Positions 38,992-47,268 of a stretch of DNA of 47,781 bases are shown here, piece by piece. Both the position numbers and the translations under genes were made by a program. Origin of the DNA: an uncultured Acetatifactor sp. (GTDB lineage Bacteria > Bacillota > Clostridia > Lachnospirales > Lachnospiraceae); contig CANQOL010000026.1 in assembly GCA_947625475.1 (NCBI GenBank), forward strand, positions 1 to 47,781, in the 5' to 3' direction. The notes below the pieces were generated by a model that saw only the letters and a program-made list of their open reading frames with translations, did not search any database and had not been told where the DNA came from. Within the stretch, counting starts at the first letter, position 1. Each line of letters begins with the position of its first letter.

Positions 38992-39183
38992 TCACATGGC
39001 CTCAATCTGAGCCATCAGGCTGTCCACATCGATGCCGTGCACCAGAGCCGCCTCCTCAAGAGTCTCCCCCTGGGCGGAAGGGCATCCCAGGCAGTGCATG
39101 CCTGCATTCAGAAGAACGGGCACGATATCGGGATTTGCGCGAAGCGCCTCGCCGATGGTCATATCCTTAGTGATCCCACTCAT
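38992..39183 (-). CDS. DUF1858 redox-disulfide domain protein
   Basis: At 63 residues the protein is a single DUF1858 domain. It has the N-terminal [35 protein letters not shown] pattern, with the redox pair C31 and C34 in HCLGCP, and [13 protein letters not shown]. The family is linked to hybrid-cluster proteins and other anaerobic redox systems. Its function is not established. GGAGGTATAG precedes the ATG, and it has its own promoter and terminator. Confidence 0.88.
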   Translation of the reverse strand: MSGITKDMTIGEALRANPDIVPVLLNAGMHCLGCPSAQGETLEEAALVHGIDVDSLMAQIEAM

Positions 39184-39216
39184 GGTCTCTATACCTCCTT
39201 TGCTTTCCTGTCTAAC

Positions 39217-39245
39217 AGTATAATACTTTCTCCGAAATCTGACAA
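39217..39245 (-). promoter_or_regulatory. Sigma-A promoter of the DUF1858 gene
   Basis: TTGTCA (39245-39240), 17 bp, then TATACT (39222-39217), on the minus strand. Confidence 0.75.
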
Positions 39246-39320
39246 GGTATTCTTTTTCCCTAACCCCGGGGAAAGATCCTTCCCGCCGGGCTTAATACAG
39301 GGCTGATGCCCTGGGCGAAA

Positions 39321-39354
39321 GGAAAGCGCCTGAGGATACCCCCAGGCGCCTTCC
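39321..39354 (-). terminator. Terminator-like hairpin after the APKTQD surface protein gene
   Basis: GGAAGGCGCCTG and CAGGCGCTTTCC (minus strand) form a 12 bp stem with one wobble and a 10-nt loop, followed by TTTCG. It lies about 80 bp past the stop codon. Confidence 0.6.
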
Positions 39355-39433
39355 GCCACATGTTTGTTTAAATACTAATTAATCATGCATGACAAATTAT
39401 TACTTACTACATGTTTGTTGGTAAAACTAAAAG

Positions 39434-40033
39434 TTACGCTCTTGCCTTCCTGCCAAACACAACGGCACCTGCCAGGCAAACAACTGCCAGTCCGGCAACC
39501 ATCAGGATGATATCCTGGGTCTTAGGAGCGGTAGCGTTCACAATAACAGCAACCGGAGAGTAAGAGGTCATGGTAAAGGTAACAGATCCATTGTCCACGG
39601 AAACGGGCTTAATGGACTCCCAGCTCAGATCAGACTTCATGTGAACAATGGTCACATCCTGACCGGCCAGTACAGGGCATGCCAGCGTAAAGGTGGCAGC
39701 ACCGGTTCCAGCAGGAACCACCAGGTCAACTACAGTTGCAACAGAAATGTTGCTGTTTCCTGCAACGGACTCAGCGTAAACAACAGCTGCCTCTGCTACA
39801 TCAATGTTCACAGGAGCAACCGTAGCGCCGGGAACCTCAGCAGAAGTCACAGTGGTGGTAGCAGCATAAGCGGCCACATCCGTAGCTGTGATCGTCTGAG
39901 CAGCGGTGGTAACAGTCTTTGTGCTCTGCTCCGCAACATTGGTAGCGGTATTGCTCTCAGCGGCAAATGCGCTAAGGCTCATAGCACAGGTCAGCACCAC
40001 AGCGCCAACGAAAGCTAAAACTCTCTTTTTCAT
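39434..40033 (-). CDS. Secreted protein with an LPXTG-like APKTQD sorting signal
   Basis: The 199-residue protein has a signal peptide (1-24, AFA cleavage site), a Thr/Ala/Val-rich mature region, and a C-terminal cell-wall-sorting layout. APKTQD (169-174) is followed by 20 hydrophobic residues and the basic tail RKARA. The segment VTFTMTSYSPVAVI before it is typical of Clostridial surface proteins that end in PKTGD-like signals. Gln replaces the usual Gly. Codon use is less GC-rich than in its neighbours. A class B sortase is encoded about 1.2 kb upstream, its likely anchoring enzyme. Confidence 0.75.
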   Translation of the reverse strand: MKKRVLAFVGAVVLTCAMSLSAFAAESNTATNVAEQSTKTVTTAAQTITATDVAAYAATTTVTSAEVPGATVAPVNIDVAEAAVVYAESVAGNSNISVATVVDLVVPAGTGAATFTLACPVLAGQDVTIVHMKSDLSWESIKPVSVDNGSVTFTMTSYSPVAVIVNATAPKTQDIILMVAGLAVVCLAGAVVFGRKARA

Positions 40034-40071
40034 GATAGTATCCTCCTTTCCTCATAATACATGTGGCTTTT

Positions 40072-40096
40072 ATATTAACCGGGATTCGGTTAATAT
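40072..40096. promoter_or_regulatory. Inverted repeat before the APKTQD protein gene
   Basis: ATATTAACCG-GGATT-CGGTTAATAT is a perfect 10 bp inverted repeat just past the LCP stop codon. On the minus strand TTGATA (40099-40094) with a 17 bp spacer to AATATA would make a weak promoter largely covered by the repeat. It is either an operator or an LCP terminator; the absent minus-strand T tract favours an operator. Confidence 0.45.
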
Positions 40097-40102
40097 CAAC
40101 TT

Positions 40103-41209
40103 TTATCGATCCTGCGGATCTACCTCCCGGTAGAACAGCCGGATCATCAGCTTGCGGAGCTCCCCGTAATCGGGATAAAACTCCTCATGACCGTCCCCCA
40201 TTTCGGTGGTGCCTGTCAGCGAGTAAATCTCATCTGTCTCAAAAGAGTAATTCAGCAGCTCGCTTACCAGGTAGGTCATCTCATCTATGGAAACATCCGT
40301 CACCATATAGCTGCTCAGCTTTTTGTAGAGCGTAATGGGAAGGGTGATATCCTTCTTGGCGGCCTCAAGGGCCTTGTAAAGGAACAGCGTCAAATACTGC
40401 TTCTGCCGCTCCAGGCGGACACGGTTGCTCTCAAAGGCTGTCACATCCCGCCACTCTACATAGTAGAAGGCATCCTCCCCCTTGAGCGTAATCTGAGTCC
40501 CCTGCTTCCAGGTATCCCGAAACTTTGTCATATCGTCAGGGATCACAACCTCGATCCCCCCCAGCGCATCGTTGAGCTGGGGAATCGCACCCATGTTGAC
40601 GGAAATATATCCCGCGATGGGCAGATCATACAGCAGGGCTGAAACAGCATCCCTGGTGAGCTCACAGCTCTGTTCCCTTCCGTCCCCGAATCCGTGCTGG
40701 GTGGCAATCTGGGCGGTCACCGTCTGATCATACCCGTCGGAATACACTCCGTAGATCTTTACATCTACCATTGTGTCCCGATTGACGGTCAGAAAACGTA
40801 CCTTTTTCTGGAATGTATCCATTATGGCAAGGATCAGGGCATCCGACTGACCGCCGCTGACGCCGTCCGGATTCCCGTCCACTTCGTCCAGCTTGTCTAT
40901 GCCCATCACCAAAAATGTCATGATATCTGTATTGTACTCGTAAATTTTACCTTCGGAGCGGACCCAGCCTTCCTGCCAGATCTCACCCTCCTCCGTCTCC
41001 TGGGGAGGGATCTCCTCTTCCTCCGTCTCCTGCAGCTGCAGGTTGGGAAGTTTGCTCACGGCGGCATTCTTCAGACGATTGCGGCCCACGGCCCGCACTG
41101 CGAACACCGCCCCCGCCAGGATCGCGAAAATCCCCAGCAGGATCAGGAGCCAGGCCAGAACCACATTGCGGATCCGCCTGCGTTTTCTGCTTTCCCGAGC
41201 TTTGCCCAT
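40103..41209 (-). CDS. LytR-CpsA-Psr (LCP) family wall polymer ligase
   Basis: The 368-residue protein has an N-terminal membrane helix (about 16-40), an acidic stalk (58-77) and an LCP domain (about 90-300). It shows SDALILAIMD (D123), TVNRDTMVDV (R144, D145) and RLERQKQYL, the polyprenyl-phosphate and metal-binding residues of the family. LCP enzymes move lipid-linked glycopolymers onto peptidoglycan or protein. Its ATG overlaps the sortase stop codon (TGATG), so the two are translationally coupled. Confidence 0.92.
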   Translation of the reverse strand: MGKARESRKRRRIRNVVLAWLLILLGIFAILAGAVFAVRAVGRNRLKNAAVSKLPNLQLQETEEEEIPPQETEEGEIWQEGWVRSEGKIYEYNTDIMTFLVMGIDKLDEVDGNPDGVSGGQSDALILAIMDTFQKKVRFLTVNRDTMVDVKIYGVYSDGYDQTVTAQIATQHGFGDGREQSCELTRDAVSALLYDLPIAGYISVNMGAIPQLNDALGGIEVVIPDDMTKFRDTWKQGTQITLKGEDAFYYVEWRDVTAFESNRVRLERQKQYLTLFLYKALEAAKKDITLPITLYKKLSSYMVTDVSIDEMTYLVSELLNYSFETDEIYSLTGTTEMGDGHEEFYPDYGELRKLMIRLFYREVDPQDR

Positions 41210-42132
41210 CAGTCAGCGGCTCCCTCGGCCACCAGAACGGCCTGCACAACGTAGCGCTCATCCGGCTTGCTGCCGATGCAGGTCGACAGGGTGATAATCC
41301 GGTCCTGCCACGTGAGCTCTATGTCATCGTTATAGTTGTTGCGGATTCCCTCCTCCTCGCGGATGCCGTCCAGGTATTCCTGATAGCTGTCCGGATCGTT
41401 CATATTGCAGCGGAGCAGCATATGCACGTTGGAGGTCTCATAAGCGGCAAACACCTGGTACACCCGGGTCATATCCGGAGAGTAGATGTATACATAGGGA
41501 TGCTTCTCAAAGAAGTCCTCATCCTCATAATAATGAAGATTGGCGAACATAGAGCCGTTCTTCATATTGTGGCCGTAGATTACAGTGATCGGGTCATCCC
41601 AATCCTTGGAATTGGCCAGCTCGGTGTAAATGCAGCCCGGATAGCCCTTGGAACCGTTCAGATTATGATTCAGGTAATAGTTGGGATCCTCCGGGTGCTG
41701 CACAATGGGATAATCCACTTTCGTGCCCGGGATCTTGATCCAGGCGTAGATATCCGCATTCTGCGTGCTGGTCAGCCCCGCAAAATCAATCTTGGTATCA
41801 GGGACCGAATAGTTTTCCACTCCGGGATACACCTTCGGAGCGACAGTGGGCTCCGGGGTCTGAAGCGGCTCCGTCTCCGCGGTCCCGCCGGGGGCCGGCG
41901 TCTGACTGGGAACAGCCGCCGCAGGCTGAGGCTTCGGCGCCGCTGTGGGAGCCACCGGCGCCGGGGCTACCACTCCGCCGGGCTCCTGCACATAAGAGCT
42001 CATCACCTCTTCCATCTTCTCCTCGGCGCTGCGCACATCCTTCCAATATTTCAGAAGCCATACGCTGCATCCCAGGAAGCCGGCCGCGCACGCCGCGGCA
42101 CATATGATACAAATCCATTTCTTCAATTTCAT
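41209..42132 (-). CDS. srtB: Class B sortase
   Basis: The 307-residue protein has an N-terminal membrane anchor (about 6-27), a Pro/Ala-rich stalk (about 50-100) and a sortase domain (105-302). The catalytic residues are H188 (IYGHNM), C285 (TLSTC) and R293 (DERYVV). The helix-containing insertion before the catalytic Cys and the length match class B. It should attach the secreted protein encoded downstream, or others, to the wall. AAGGA precedes the ATG. It has its own promoter. Confidence 0.93.
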   Translation of the reverse strand: MKLKKWICIICAAACAAGFLGCSVWLLKYWKDVRSAEEKMEEVMSSYVQEPGGVVAPAPVAPTAAPKPQPAAAVPSQTPAPGGTAETEPLQTPEPTVAPKVYPGVENYSVPDTKIDFAGLTSTQNADIYAWIKIPGTKVDYPIVQHPEDPNYYLNHNLNGSKGYPGCIYTELANSKDWDDPITVIYGHNMKNGSMFANLHYYEDEDFFEKHPYVYIYSPDMTRVYQVFAAYETSNVHMLLRCNMNDPDSYQEYLDGIREEEGIRNNYNDDIELTWQDRIITLSTCIGSKPDERYVVQAVLVAEGAAD

Positions 42133-42182
42133 ATGCTCATTCCTTTTCGGCTGTCATTCATTCATGCCTTAAAACTTAATTT

Positions 42183-42211
42183 AGTGTACAACGAAAATGC
42201 ACTCATGTCAA
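42183..42211 (-). promoter_or_regulatory. Sigma-A promoter of srtB-LCP
   Basis: TTGACA (42211-42206), 17 bp, then TACACT (42188-42183), on the minus strand. Confidence 0.8.
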
Positions 42212-42300
42212 CATAATCTTGCGACAAATCTCCACCCTTATTTATGGTAAAACTCAACATTTTACACAGGTTTTGCCCCATATTAAGGAAAAATTAAGAA

Positions 42301-43374
42301 TCATTCTGTGCAAGTTCCATAAATCCAATTCCAAACTGCCCGGTGGAGGGCCGCCCGCTCCGCCAGCTCCTCCGGCACGATCTCCTCCAGCACCTCCGAC
42401 GAGCCCATTTCCAGCGCCTGCAGGCATTCCTTTCTGAAATCTTCCGTCTGACGCTCCGAGACAGTGATCCCCTCCCGGCCGGCAATCTGCTCCAGGATCC
42501 CCTCCGTCACTGCAGCCTGCCGCGCCTGCTCCGAAAGCAGCGCCTCATACTCCTCCTGACTGCCCGCCTGGTAAACCCGCTCCAGATATGCGCTCCACTC
42601 CTCCCCGCCGTTTCCGGCGCGGCGCTCGTCCACCTTCCGCGCCAGCTCCCGATAAAATGCCACGCGCTCCAGATCCGGCTCCCAGCCCACGCTGTTCTCC
42701 ACGACCTGCCTGCGGATCCCCCTCTGCCAGGCAGCCAGAGCACGCTCTCTCCTTTGGCTCTCCAGACGCGCTCTCACCGCCTCCCGGTATTCCTCCACAC
42801 TCCAGTACTCCGTGTGGCTGCGGACAAATTCCTCATCCAGCTGGGGCAGGACGGCCTCCACCACAGCCTCCAGGCTTACGCGGTACTCCAGCTCCTGCCC
42901 CCTTAAGGACGCCTGGGGATAATCCTCGCCGCAGCGCACCCCCACCAGGACAGTGCTCTTTACCGGGCAGCCCGCCAGAGCCCCCCGATAATCCCCGGAG
43001 CCGGCGCTCACCGTCAGATACTGTTCCTCCAGTGTGCGCAGCAAAGTCCCGTCCTTCCAGATTTCCACCCTGGCCAGGACCGTATCCCCCTCCTGAACCG
43101 TCTCCTGATCCGTGGGTTCATACTCCGCATAGGCCTCCAGCTCCCGCCGGACTGCCAGATCCCACTCCTCCTGAGTCACCTCCGCAGACTCCATGGGAAC
43201 CTGAAACCCCTTGTAGATCCCCAGCTCCCGGACGGGCTCCGGCGAAGGGGACGCCTCCACGATCGGTTCCGGCGAAGGGGACGGCTGGGATGCCTCTCCC
43301 ATCCCCCCGCATGCGGAAAGCAGCGCCGTCAAACTCAGTCCCAGCAAAAGGGCCGCACCTCTTCTTCCCCTCAT
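42301..43374 (-). CDS. Trigger-factor-like lipoprotein foldase
   Basis: The start at 43374 lies in an ATGA overlap with the preceding gene and follows GGAGG. The 357-residue product has a lipoprotein signal (LLSAC, C22) and a Ser/Pro stalk. A trigger-factor-like region (about 50-357) follows: YKGFQVP, VQEGDTVLARVEIW, a short FKBP-like core, LPQLDEEFVRSHTEYWSVEEYRE, then a helical C-terminal arm. The ribosome-binding domain of true trigger factor is absent. It may fold or isomerise exported proteins outside the membrane, as PrsA does. FKBP activity is unproven. Confidence 0.8.
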   Translation of the reverse strand: MRGRRGAALLLGLSLTALLSACGGMGEASQPSPSPEPIVEASPSPEPVRELGIYKGFQVPMESAEVTQEEWDLAVRRELEAYAEYEPTDQETVQEGDTVLARVEIWKDGTLLRTLEEQYLTVSAGSGDYRGALAGCPVKSTVLVGVRCGEDYPQASLRGQELEYRVSLEAVVEAVLPQLDEEFVRSHTEYWSVEEYREAVRARLESQRRERALAAWQRGIRRQVVENSVGWEPDLERVAFYRELARKVDERRAGNGGEEWSAYLERVYQAGSQEEYEALLSEQARQAAVTEGILEQIAGREGITVSERQTEDFRKECLQALEMGSSEVLEEIVPEELAERAALHRAVWNWIYGTCTE

Positions 43375-43976
43375 GCGCCTGCACCTCCCTCCGTCGCCGC
43401 CGGATCCCCTCCGGAGACAGAAGGCTGCAGCGGCGGCAGCTCCGGCATCTGGGGAACAGGCGGCAGAAGGGATCCGCCCTCCTGGGGCTGTCCTCCCCAA
43501 GAAGGATTCTCCCCGTTTGTTTCCTGTTCTCCGGGATTCTGTGAGGGCTGAACTTGGTCAGACTGAACTTGGTCTGGCTGAACTTGATCCGGCTGATCTT
43601 GTGCCGGCTGACCTTGGTCAGGCTGACCTTGGTCGGTCTGAACTTGGTCTGGCTGAACTTGATCTGGCTGAACTTGATCCGGCTGATTTTGGTCAGGCTG
43701 ACCCTGATCCGGCTGTTCCTGCGCGGGCCGGGCAGGTCTTGCGGAGGCCGGCCTGGCCGTAGGCTGGGGATCCTGAACCGTCACATATAAAATCTGGGTT
43801 CCAGCCTGGGAGAATATCTCTTCCCCCTCCGGCGCGGGATCCGCCTCCTCTCCCATCATCAGTCCCAAAAAAGCTGTCCCCGACAGGCCCTGGTCCAAGC
43901 CTCCGGCACCCGCCGTGATACAGATACAGGCCGCCCCCGCCAGCAGCGGCAGCCACATCCATCTTTTTTTCTTCAT
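43371..43976 (-). CDS. Membrane-anchored protein with QPDQx pentapeptide repeats
   Basis: The 201-residue protein has one hydrophobic N-terminal segment (about 6-26). A short region follows with EEIFSQAGTQILYVTVQDP, then twelve five-residue units (88-147; QPDQV, QPDQG and variants) and a Pro/Gly-rich tail. It has no enzymatic motif. Its location between the ATPase fusion and the foldase lipoprotein (7 bp gap and a 4 bp overlap) argues that it serves the same system, perhaps as a wall-spanning stalk. I recognise no family. Confidence 0.75.
   Translation of the reverse strand: MKKKRWMWLPLLAGAACICITAGAGGLDQGLSGTAFLGLMMGEEADPAPEGEEIFSQAGTQILYVTVQDPQPTARPASARPARPAQEQPDQGQPDQNQPDQVQPDQVQPDQVQTDQGQPDQGQPAQDQPDQVQPDQVQSDQVQPSQNPGEQETNGENPSWGGQPQEGGSLLPPVPQMPELPPLQPSVSGGDPAATEGGAGA
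43536..43715 (-). repeat. Twelve-copy 15 bp tandem repeat coding for QPDQx
   Basis: The run is made of CTGAACTTGGTCTGG-like units (plus-strand view) that differ at a few positions, exactly in frame. Third bases vary between units, so the repeat is old enough to have diverged or is selected at protein level. Copy number could vary between strains. Confidence 0.85.
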
Positions 43977-43983
43977 ACCGCTC

Positions 43984-46242
43984 TCACTCTCCCTGCGTAT
44001 GAGTGGTATATGCCTTGCACACCTCCGCAGGCGCTCCCACCTTCATCAGCTTTCCCTTTTCAATCCAGATGGCCCGGTTACAGTTTTGAGTCACCACGCC
44101 CGTGGAATGCGTCACGATCAGGACAGTAGACCCGCCGTGTATCATCTCCTTGATACGCTTCTGACTCTTTTTCTGGAAAAACATATCTCCCACGCTCAGC
44201 ACCTCATCCAAGATCAAAATCTCAGGGGTATCCCGCATGGTGGCGATGGCAAAGCCAAGCCGGGACACCATACCGGAGGAATAGTTCTTCACCCTCTCCT
44301 CCATAAAGCCCTCCAGCTCCGCAAACTTTACAATACTGTCATATTTCTGGTCAATATATTCCTTGGTGTAGCCTATAATGGCGCCGTTGAGATACACATT
44401 CTCCCTGCCGGTGAGCTCAGCGTCGAAGCCCGTCCCCAGGGTCAAAAGCTGGATCTTTCTTGTATCCGTAACCACCCTTCCCTCAGAGGGCTGCAGCACG
44501 CCGGATATAATCTTCAGAATCGTACTCTTGCCGGAGCCGTTGCTTCCAATGATTCCGATGACCTCTCCCTTTTTGATATCGAAGGAGATATGCTCCAGTG
44601 CGGTGAACTCCTCATAGGTATTCTGCCGTTTGACAGTCCGGATAAAGAATTCCTTCAGGCTGGCGGACTCCTCCTGAGCCCGCCTGAACCGCATGGTCAC
44701 ATCCTGTACAGAGATGACCACCTCATCCTGAGGGGCAGGGACAGACTCAGGGGCCGATGCCGCCGGTTTGGGAACAGGTACCGGTGCCGCTGGGGCAGGG
44801 GTTCCCGCCGGCTTGGCCGCTGGTACCGGTGCCGCTGGAGCGGGGGTTCCCGCCGGCTTGGCCGCTGGTGCCGGAGCTGCCGCCACAGGGGCAGGAGTTT
44901 CCACTGGCTTGGCCGCAGATGCCGTTGCCGCCGGGTCAGGGGCTGGCACCGCTTTAGCTGCAGGGGCTGTCACCGCCGGAACTGCCGCCACAGAGGCAGG
45001 AATTTCCGCTGGCTTGGACACAGCCGCCGCCACAGGTACAGGGGTTCCCGCCGGTTTACCCGCAGATACTGCCGCCGCTAAGGCAGGGGAGGCAGCAGGC
45101 TTAACCGCAGCTGCCGCCGCAGCTCTCTTCTCCTCCCGGAGAGAGAGATCCTCCACGTCCTCCCTGCCGGTTTCAATCCGCTCCGCATCCTCCAGAGACT
45201 CCCAGTCCTCGCCGGAATCGTACAGCTCCTCCCGGTCCAGCTGCCGGATGCGCTCCAGCACCTCGCGGCCTCTTTTCAGCTTGCGCTTTCGGTTCAGAGA
45301 CCGCAGGATGTACATCCCGATCCCCAGCAGGAGGGTGATAATTACTGCCGTCAAAATAGCAATTCCAATATATCTGAGCAGCTTCAGAAACCCGCCGCCC
45401 TCTTCCCCATGCTTCTGCTCGGCGATCACCTGCCCGCTCTGGGCCTCCTGTAAGGTCTCCTGCAGGCTCTCCGGTCCCGCAGGCTGGGATGCTGCAGCCT
45501 CCGTCCCCTGAGCAGGAACACTCTCCGGAAGCAAGGCATCCCGATAAATGCTCAGATGATAGAAGGCTGCCTTCCCCGCTGCAGACGTCACCCGCAGATA
45601 CACGTCATTATATCCATCCCGAATACCCTGACTGTCAATCTCCACAGACGAATCTCCCGTCACAGGCAGGGCGGCAATCTCCAGACTGTCCGTTCCGCCG
45701 GGCACCTCGATCTCATACTCAAACCGCTCCGGCAGAAATCCCTCCACTGTCTGACCTGCCACCTGCAGATCCGACAGATAGACCTCGTCGCTCCCGGAGA
45801 TCTCTACAGCAGCCCCGGCGAGGGTTCCCACCGTCATATCGCTCTGATCCGGCCCTCCGGCCGCCTGGACACGTGCAAAATCCACCCGGGTGTTCCCGGC
45901 TGCCAGCGGGCGGAAGGTGAGCATCTGCTGAAACCGGGTCCGCGTCCCGTCCCCTCCCTGGATCAAAGCCTGTCCCGCCTCTGATACCTGGGCGCCGTCC
46001 ACCAACTCTAAGCGGTTCGGATCGTAGGATACCACAATCTCAAAACCGTCCACCACCTGATCCGACTCCAAATATACAGCAATCTTGCTGTCCTGTCCCA
46101 GCGCCCAGTCATACTCCTGAGAACCGAAATAACACTCCGTCCCGGCCGCCAGGGCCTGCATATTCAGGGCCGCGCCGAAGGCCAGCCCGCCCATCATCCA
46201 AAGGAGAGCTCTCTTTATCCTGCTCTTCACGATTTTCATCAT
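43984..46242 (-). CDS. Fusion of extracytoplasmic cohesin/cadherin-like domains to a TagH/Wzt-type ABC ATPase
   Basis: The start at 46242 follows AAGGA by 5 nt and gives 752 residues. In order there are a signal-like segment (11-33), a cohesin-like domain (about 36-150, with VSYDPNRLEL), and a cadherin-like beta-sandwich (about 152-234). A membrane helix (285-314), a charged region, an Ala/Pro linker (374-506) and an ABC ATPase (508-752) complete it. ATPase motifs are intact: Walker A GSNGSGKST (566-574), signature YSSGM (654-658), Walker B ILILDE (675-680), H712. The ATPase resembles wall-teichoic-acid and O-antigen exporters; the permease gene lies 35 bp upstream. Confidence 0.88.
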   Translation of the reverse strand: MMKIVKSRIKRALLWMMGGLAFGAALNMQALAAGTECYFGSQEYDWALGQDSKIAVYLESDQVVDGFEIVVSYDPNRLELVDGAQVSEAGQALIQGGDGTRTRFQQMLTFRPLAAGNTRVDFARVQAAGGPDQSDMTVGTLAGAAVEISGSDEVYLSDLQVAGQTVEGFLPERFEYEIEVPGGTDSLEIAALPVTGDSSVEIDSQGIRDGYNDVYLRVTSAAGKAAFYHLSIYRDALLPESVPAQGTEAAASQPAGPESLQETLQEAQSGQVIAEQKHGEEGGGFLKLLRYIGIAILTAVIITLLLGIGMYILRSLNRKRKLKRGREVLERIRQLDREELYDSGEDWESLEDAERIETGREDVEDLSLREEKRAAAAAAVKPAASPALAAAVSAGKPAGTPVPVAAAVSKPAEIPASVAAVPAVTAPAAKAVPAPDPAATASAAKPVETPAPVAAAPAPAAKPAGTPAPAAPVPAAKPAGTPAPAAPVPVPKPAASAPESVPAPQDEVVISVQDVTMRFRRAQEESASLKEFFIRTVKRQNTYEEFTALEHISFDIKKGEVIGIIGSNGSGKSTILKIISGVLQPSEGRVVTDTRKIQLLTLGTGFDAELTGRENVYLNGAIIGYTKEYIDQKYDSIVKFAELEGFMEERVKNYSSGMVSRLGFAIATMRDTPEILILDEVLSVGDMFFQKKSQKRIKEMIHGGSTVLIVTHSTGVVTQNCNRAIWIEKGKLMKVGAPAEVCKAYTTHTQGE

Positions 46243-46277
46243 CTCTTTCCTTATCCCAAAATCGGTCCTGCCTGTCC

Positions 46278-47057
46278 CTACAGTTTCTGCATAACCTTGT
46301 TTTTGTTGCGGTTGAATACCCACTGCCCCAGGGCAAAAACTACAACTCCCCAGATCACCATGTACCAAAATTCAAAGGCGGTGGGCATTTTCCCCTGCAT
46401 CACACACTTCCGGGCACAGGCAATATAATTGTACATGGGGTTATACATCACGACCGTCCGCATCTGATCCGGCAGTCCCTCCACCGGATAAAACAGCGCG
46501 CACATATACATCCAGAGGGTCAGCAGAATCCCATACAGGTGCTTGATATCTCCAAAGAAGGCATACGCCACCGACAGAATATTTCCAATGCCAATACAGA
46601 AAAGAAGCTCCAGCCCCACGACCACCGGGAAAAAGAGCATCGCCCAATGCACGCCGTTTCGGAACACAATCAGCATGCAGACATAGGCTACCAGAGAATA
46701 TCCCAGATTCACCAGCGCCGAATACACCCTGGCCAGCGGGAAAATCATCATAGGCAGCTTCACCTTGATCAGCAGGTTCTTGTTGTCCACCAACGCCGTC
46801 ATGGCAGAGTTGGTGGCGCCGGTAAACAAAGACCACAGAATGTTGCCGGTCAAAAAATAGATGGGAAAATTCTCCACATTCCGCTTAAACATTGTGGAAA
46901 AGATCATGGACATAACCGCCATATGCAGCAGCGGCTGCAGAACACTCCAGAAAATTCCCAGATAAGACCTGACATACCGCCTCTTGATCTCACGGGACAC
47001 CAGCTCCCGTATGACAAAAAAGTACTGCTGTATCCGCTCAATTTTTTCTTTATACAT
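46278..47057 (-). CDS. ABC-2 type polysaccharide/teichoic acid export permease
   Basis: The 259-residue protein has six predicted membrane helices and the family's amphipathic N-terminus: LVSREIKRRYVRSYLGIFWSVLQPLLHM, matching TagG, Wzm and RfbA-type permeases. PIYFLTGNILWSLF and the late YNPMYNYIACAR are also typical. With the ATPase encoded next it should export an undecaprenyl-linked polymer. GGAGAT precedes the ATG. No glycosyltransferase genes accompany it in the window, so the polymer is unknown. Confidence 0.93.
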   Translation of the reverse strand: MYKEKIERIQQYFFVIRELVSREIKRRYVRSYLGIFWSVLQPLLHMAVMSMIFSTMFKRNVENFPIYFLTGNILWSLFTGATNSAMTALVDNKNLLIKVKLPMMIFPLARVYSALVNLGYSLVAYVCMLIVFRNGVHWAMLFFPVVVGLELLFCIGIGNILSVAYAFFGDIKHLYGILLTLWMYMCALFYPVEGLPDQMRTVVMYNPMYNYIACARKCVMQGKMPTAFEFWYMVIWGVVVFALGQWVFNRNKNKVMQKL

Positions 47058-47118
47058 ATTGTATCTATCTCCAAATTATCTCCGCAGAGCGGAGCAAAAA
47101 ACCTCAGTGATTTTTCTC

Positions 47119-47147
47119 ATTATACAGTTTCAGCCCCGACTCGTCAA
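47119..47147 (-). promoter_or_regulatory. Sigma-A promoter of the ABC export operon
   Basis: TTGACG (47147-47142), 17 bp, then TATAAT (47124-47119), on the minus strand. The 55-nt leader contains a 6 bp hairpin, CTCCGC-AGA-GCGGAG (47080-47094). Confidence 0.8.
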
Positions 47148-47268
47148 TCACAAATCGTTTTTCCTGTGTCCTCCCTTTGTCCTTACACCAGGTTTCTGAA
47201 GAATTTTCCCCGGTTGGAGACATGCCAGGCCCAACGGGACAGCGAAATACGCCACGATACATAATACA

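Noticed and set aside
43536..43715. Regular repeats as a CRISPR array
   Set aside because: The units are 15 bp, directly abutted without spacers, and in frame within a coding sequence.
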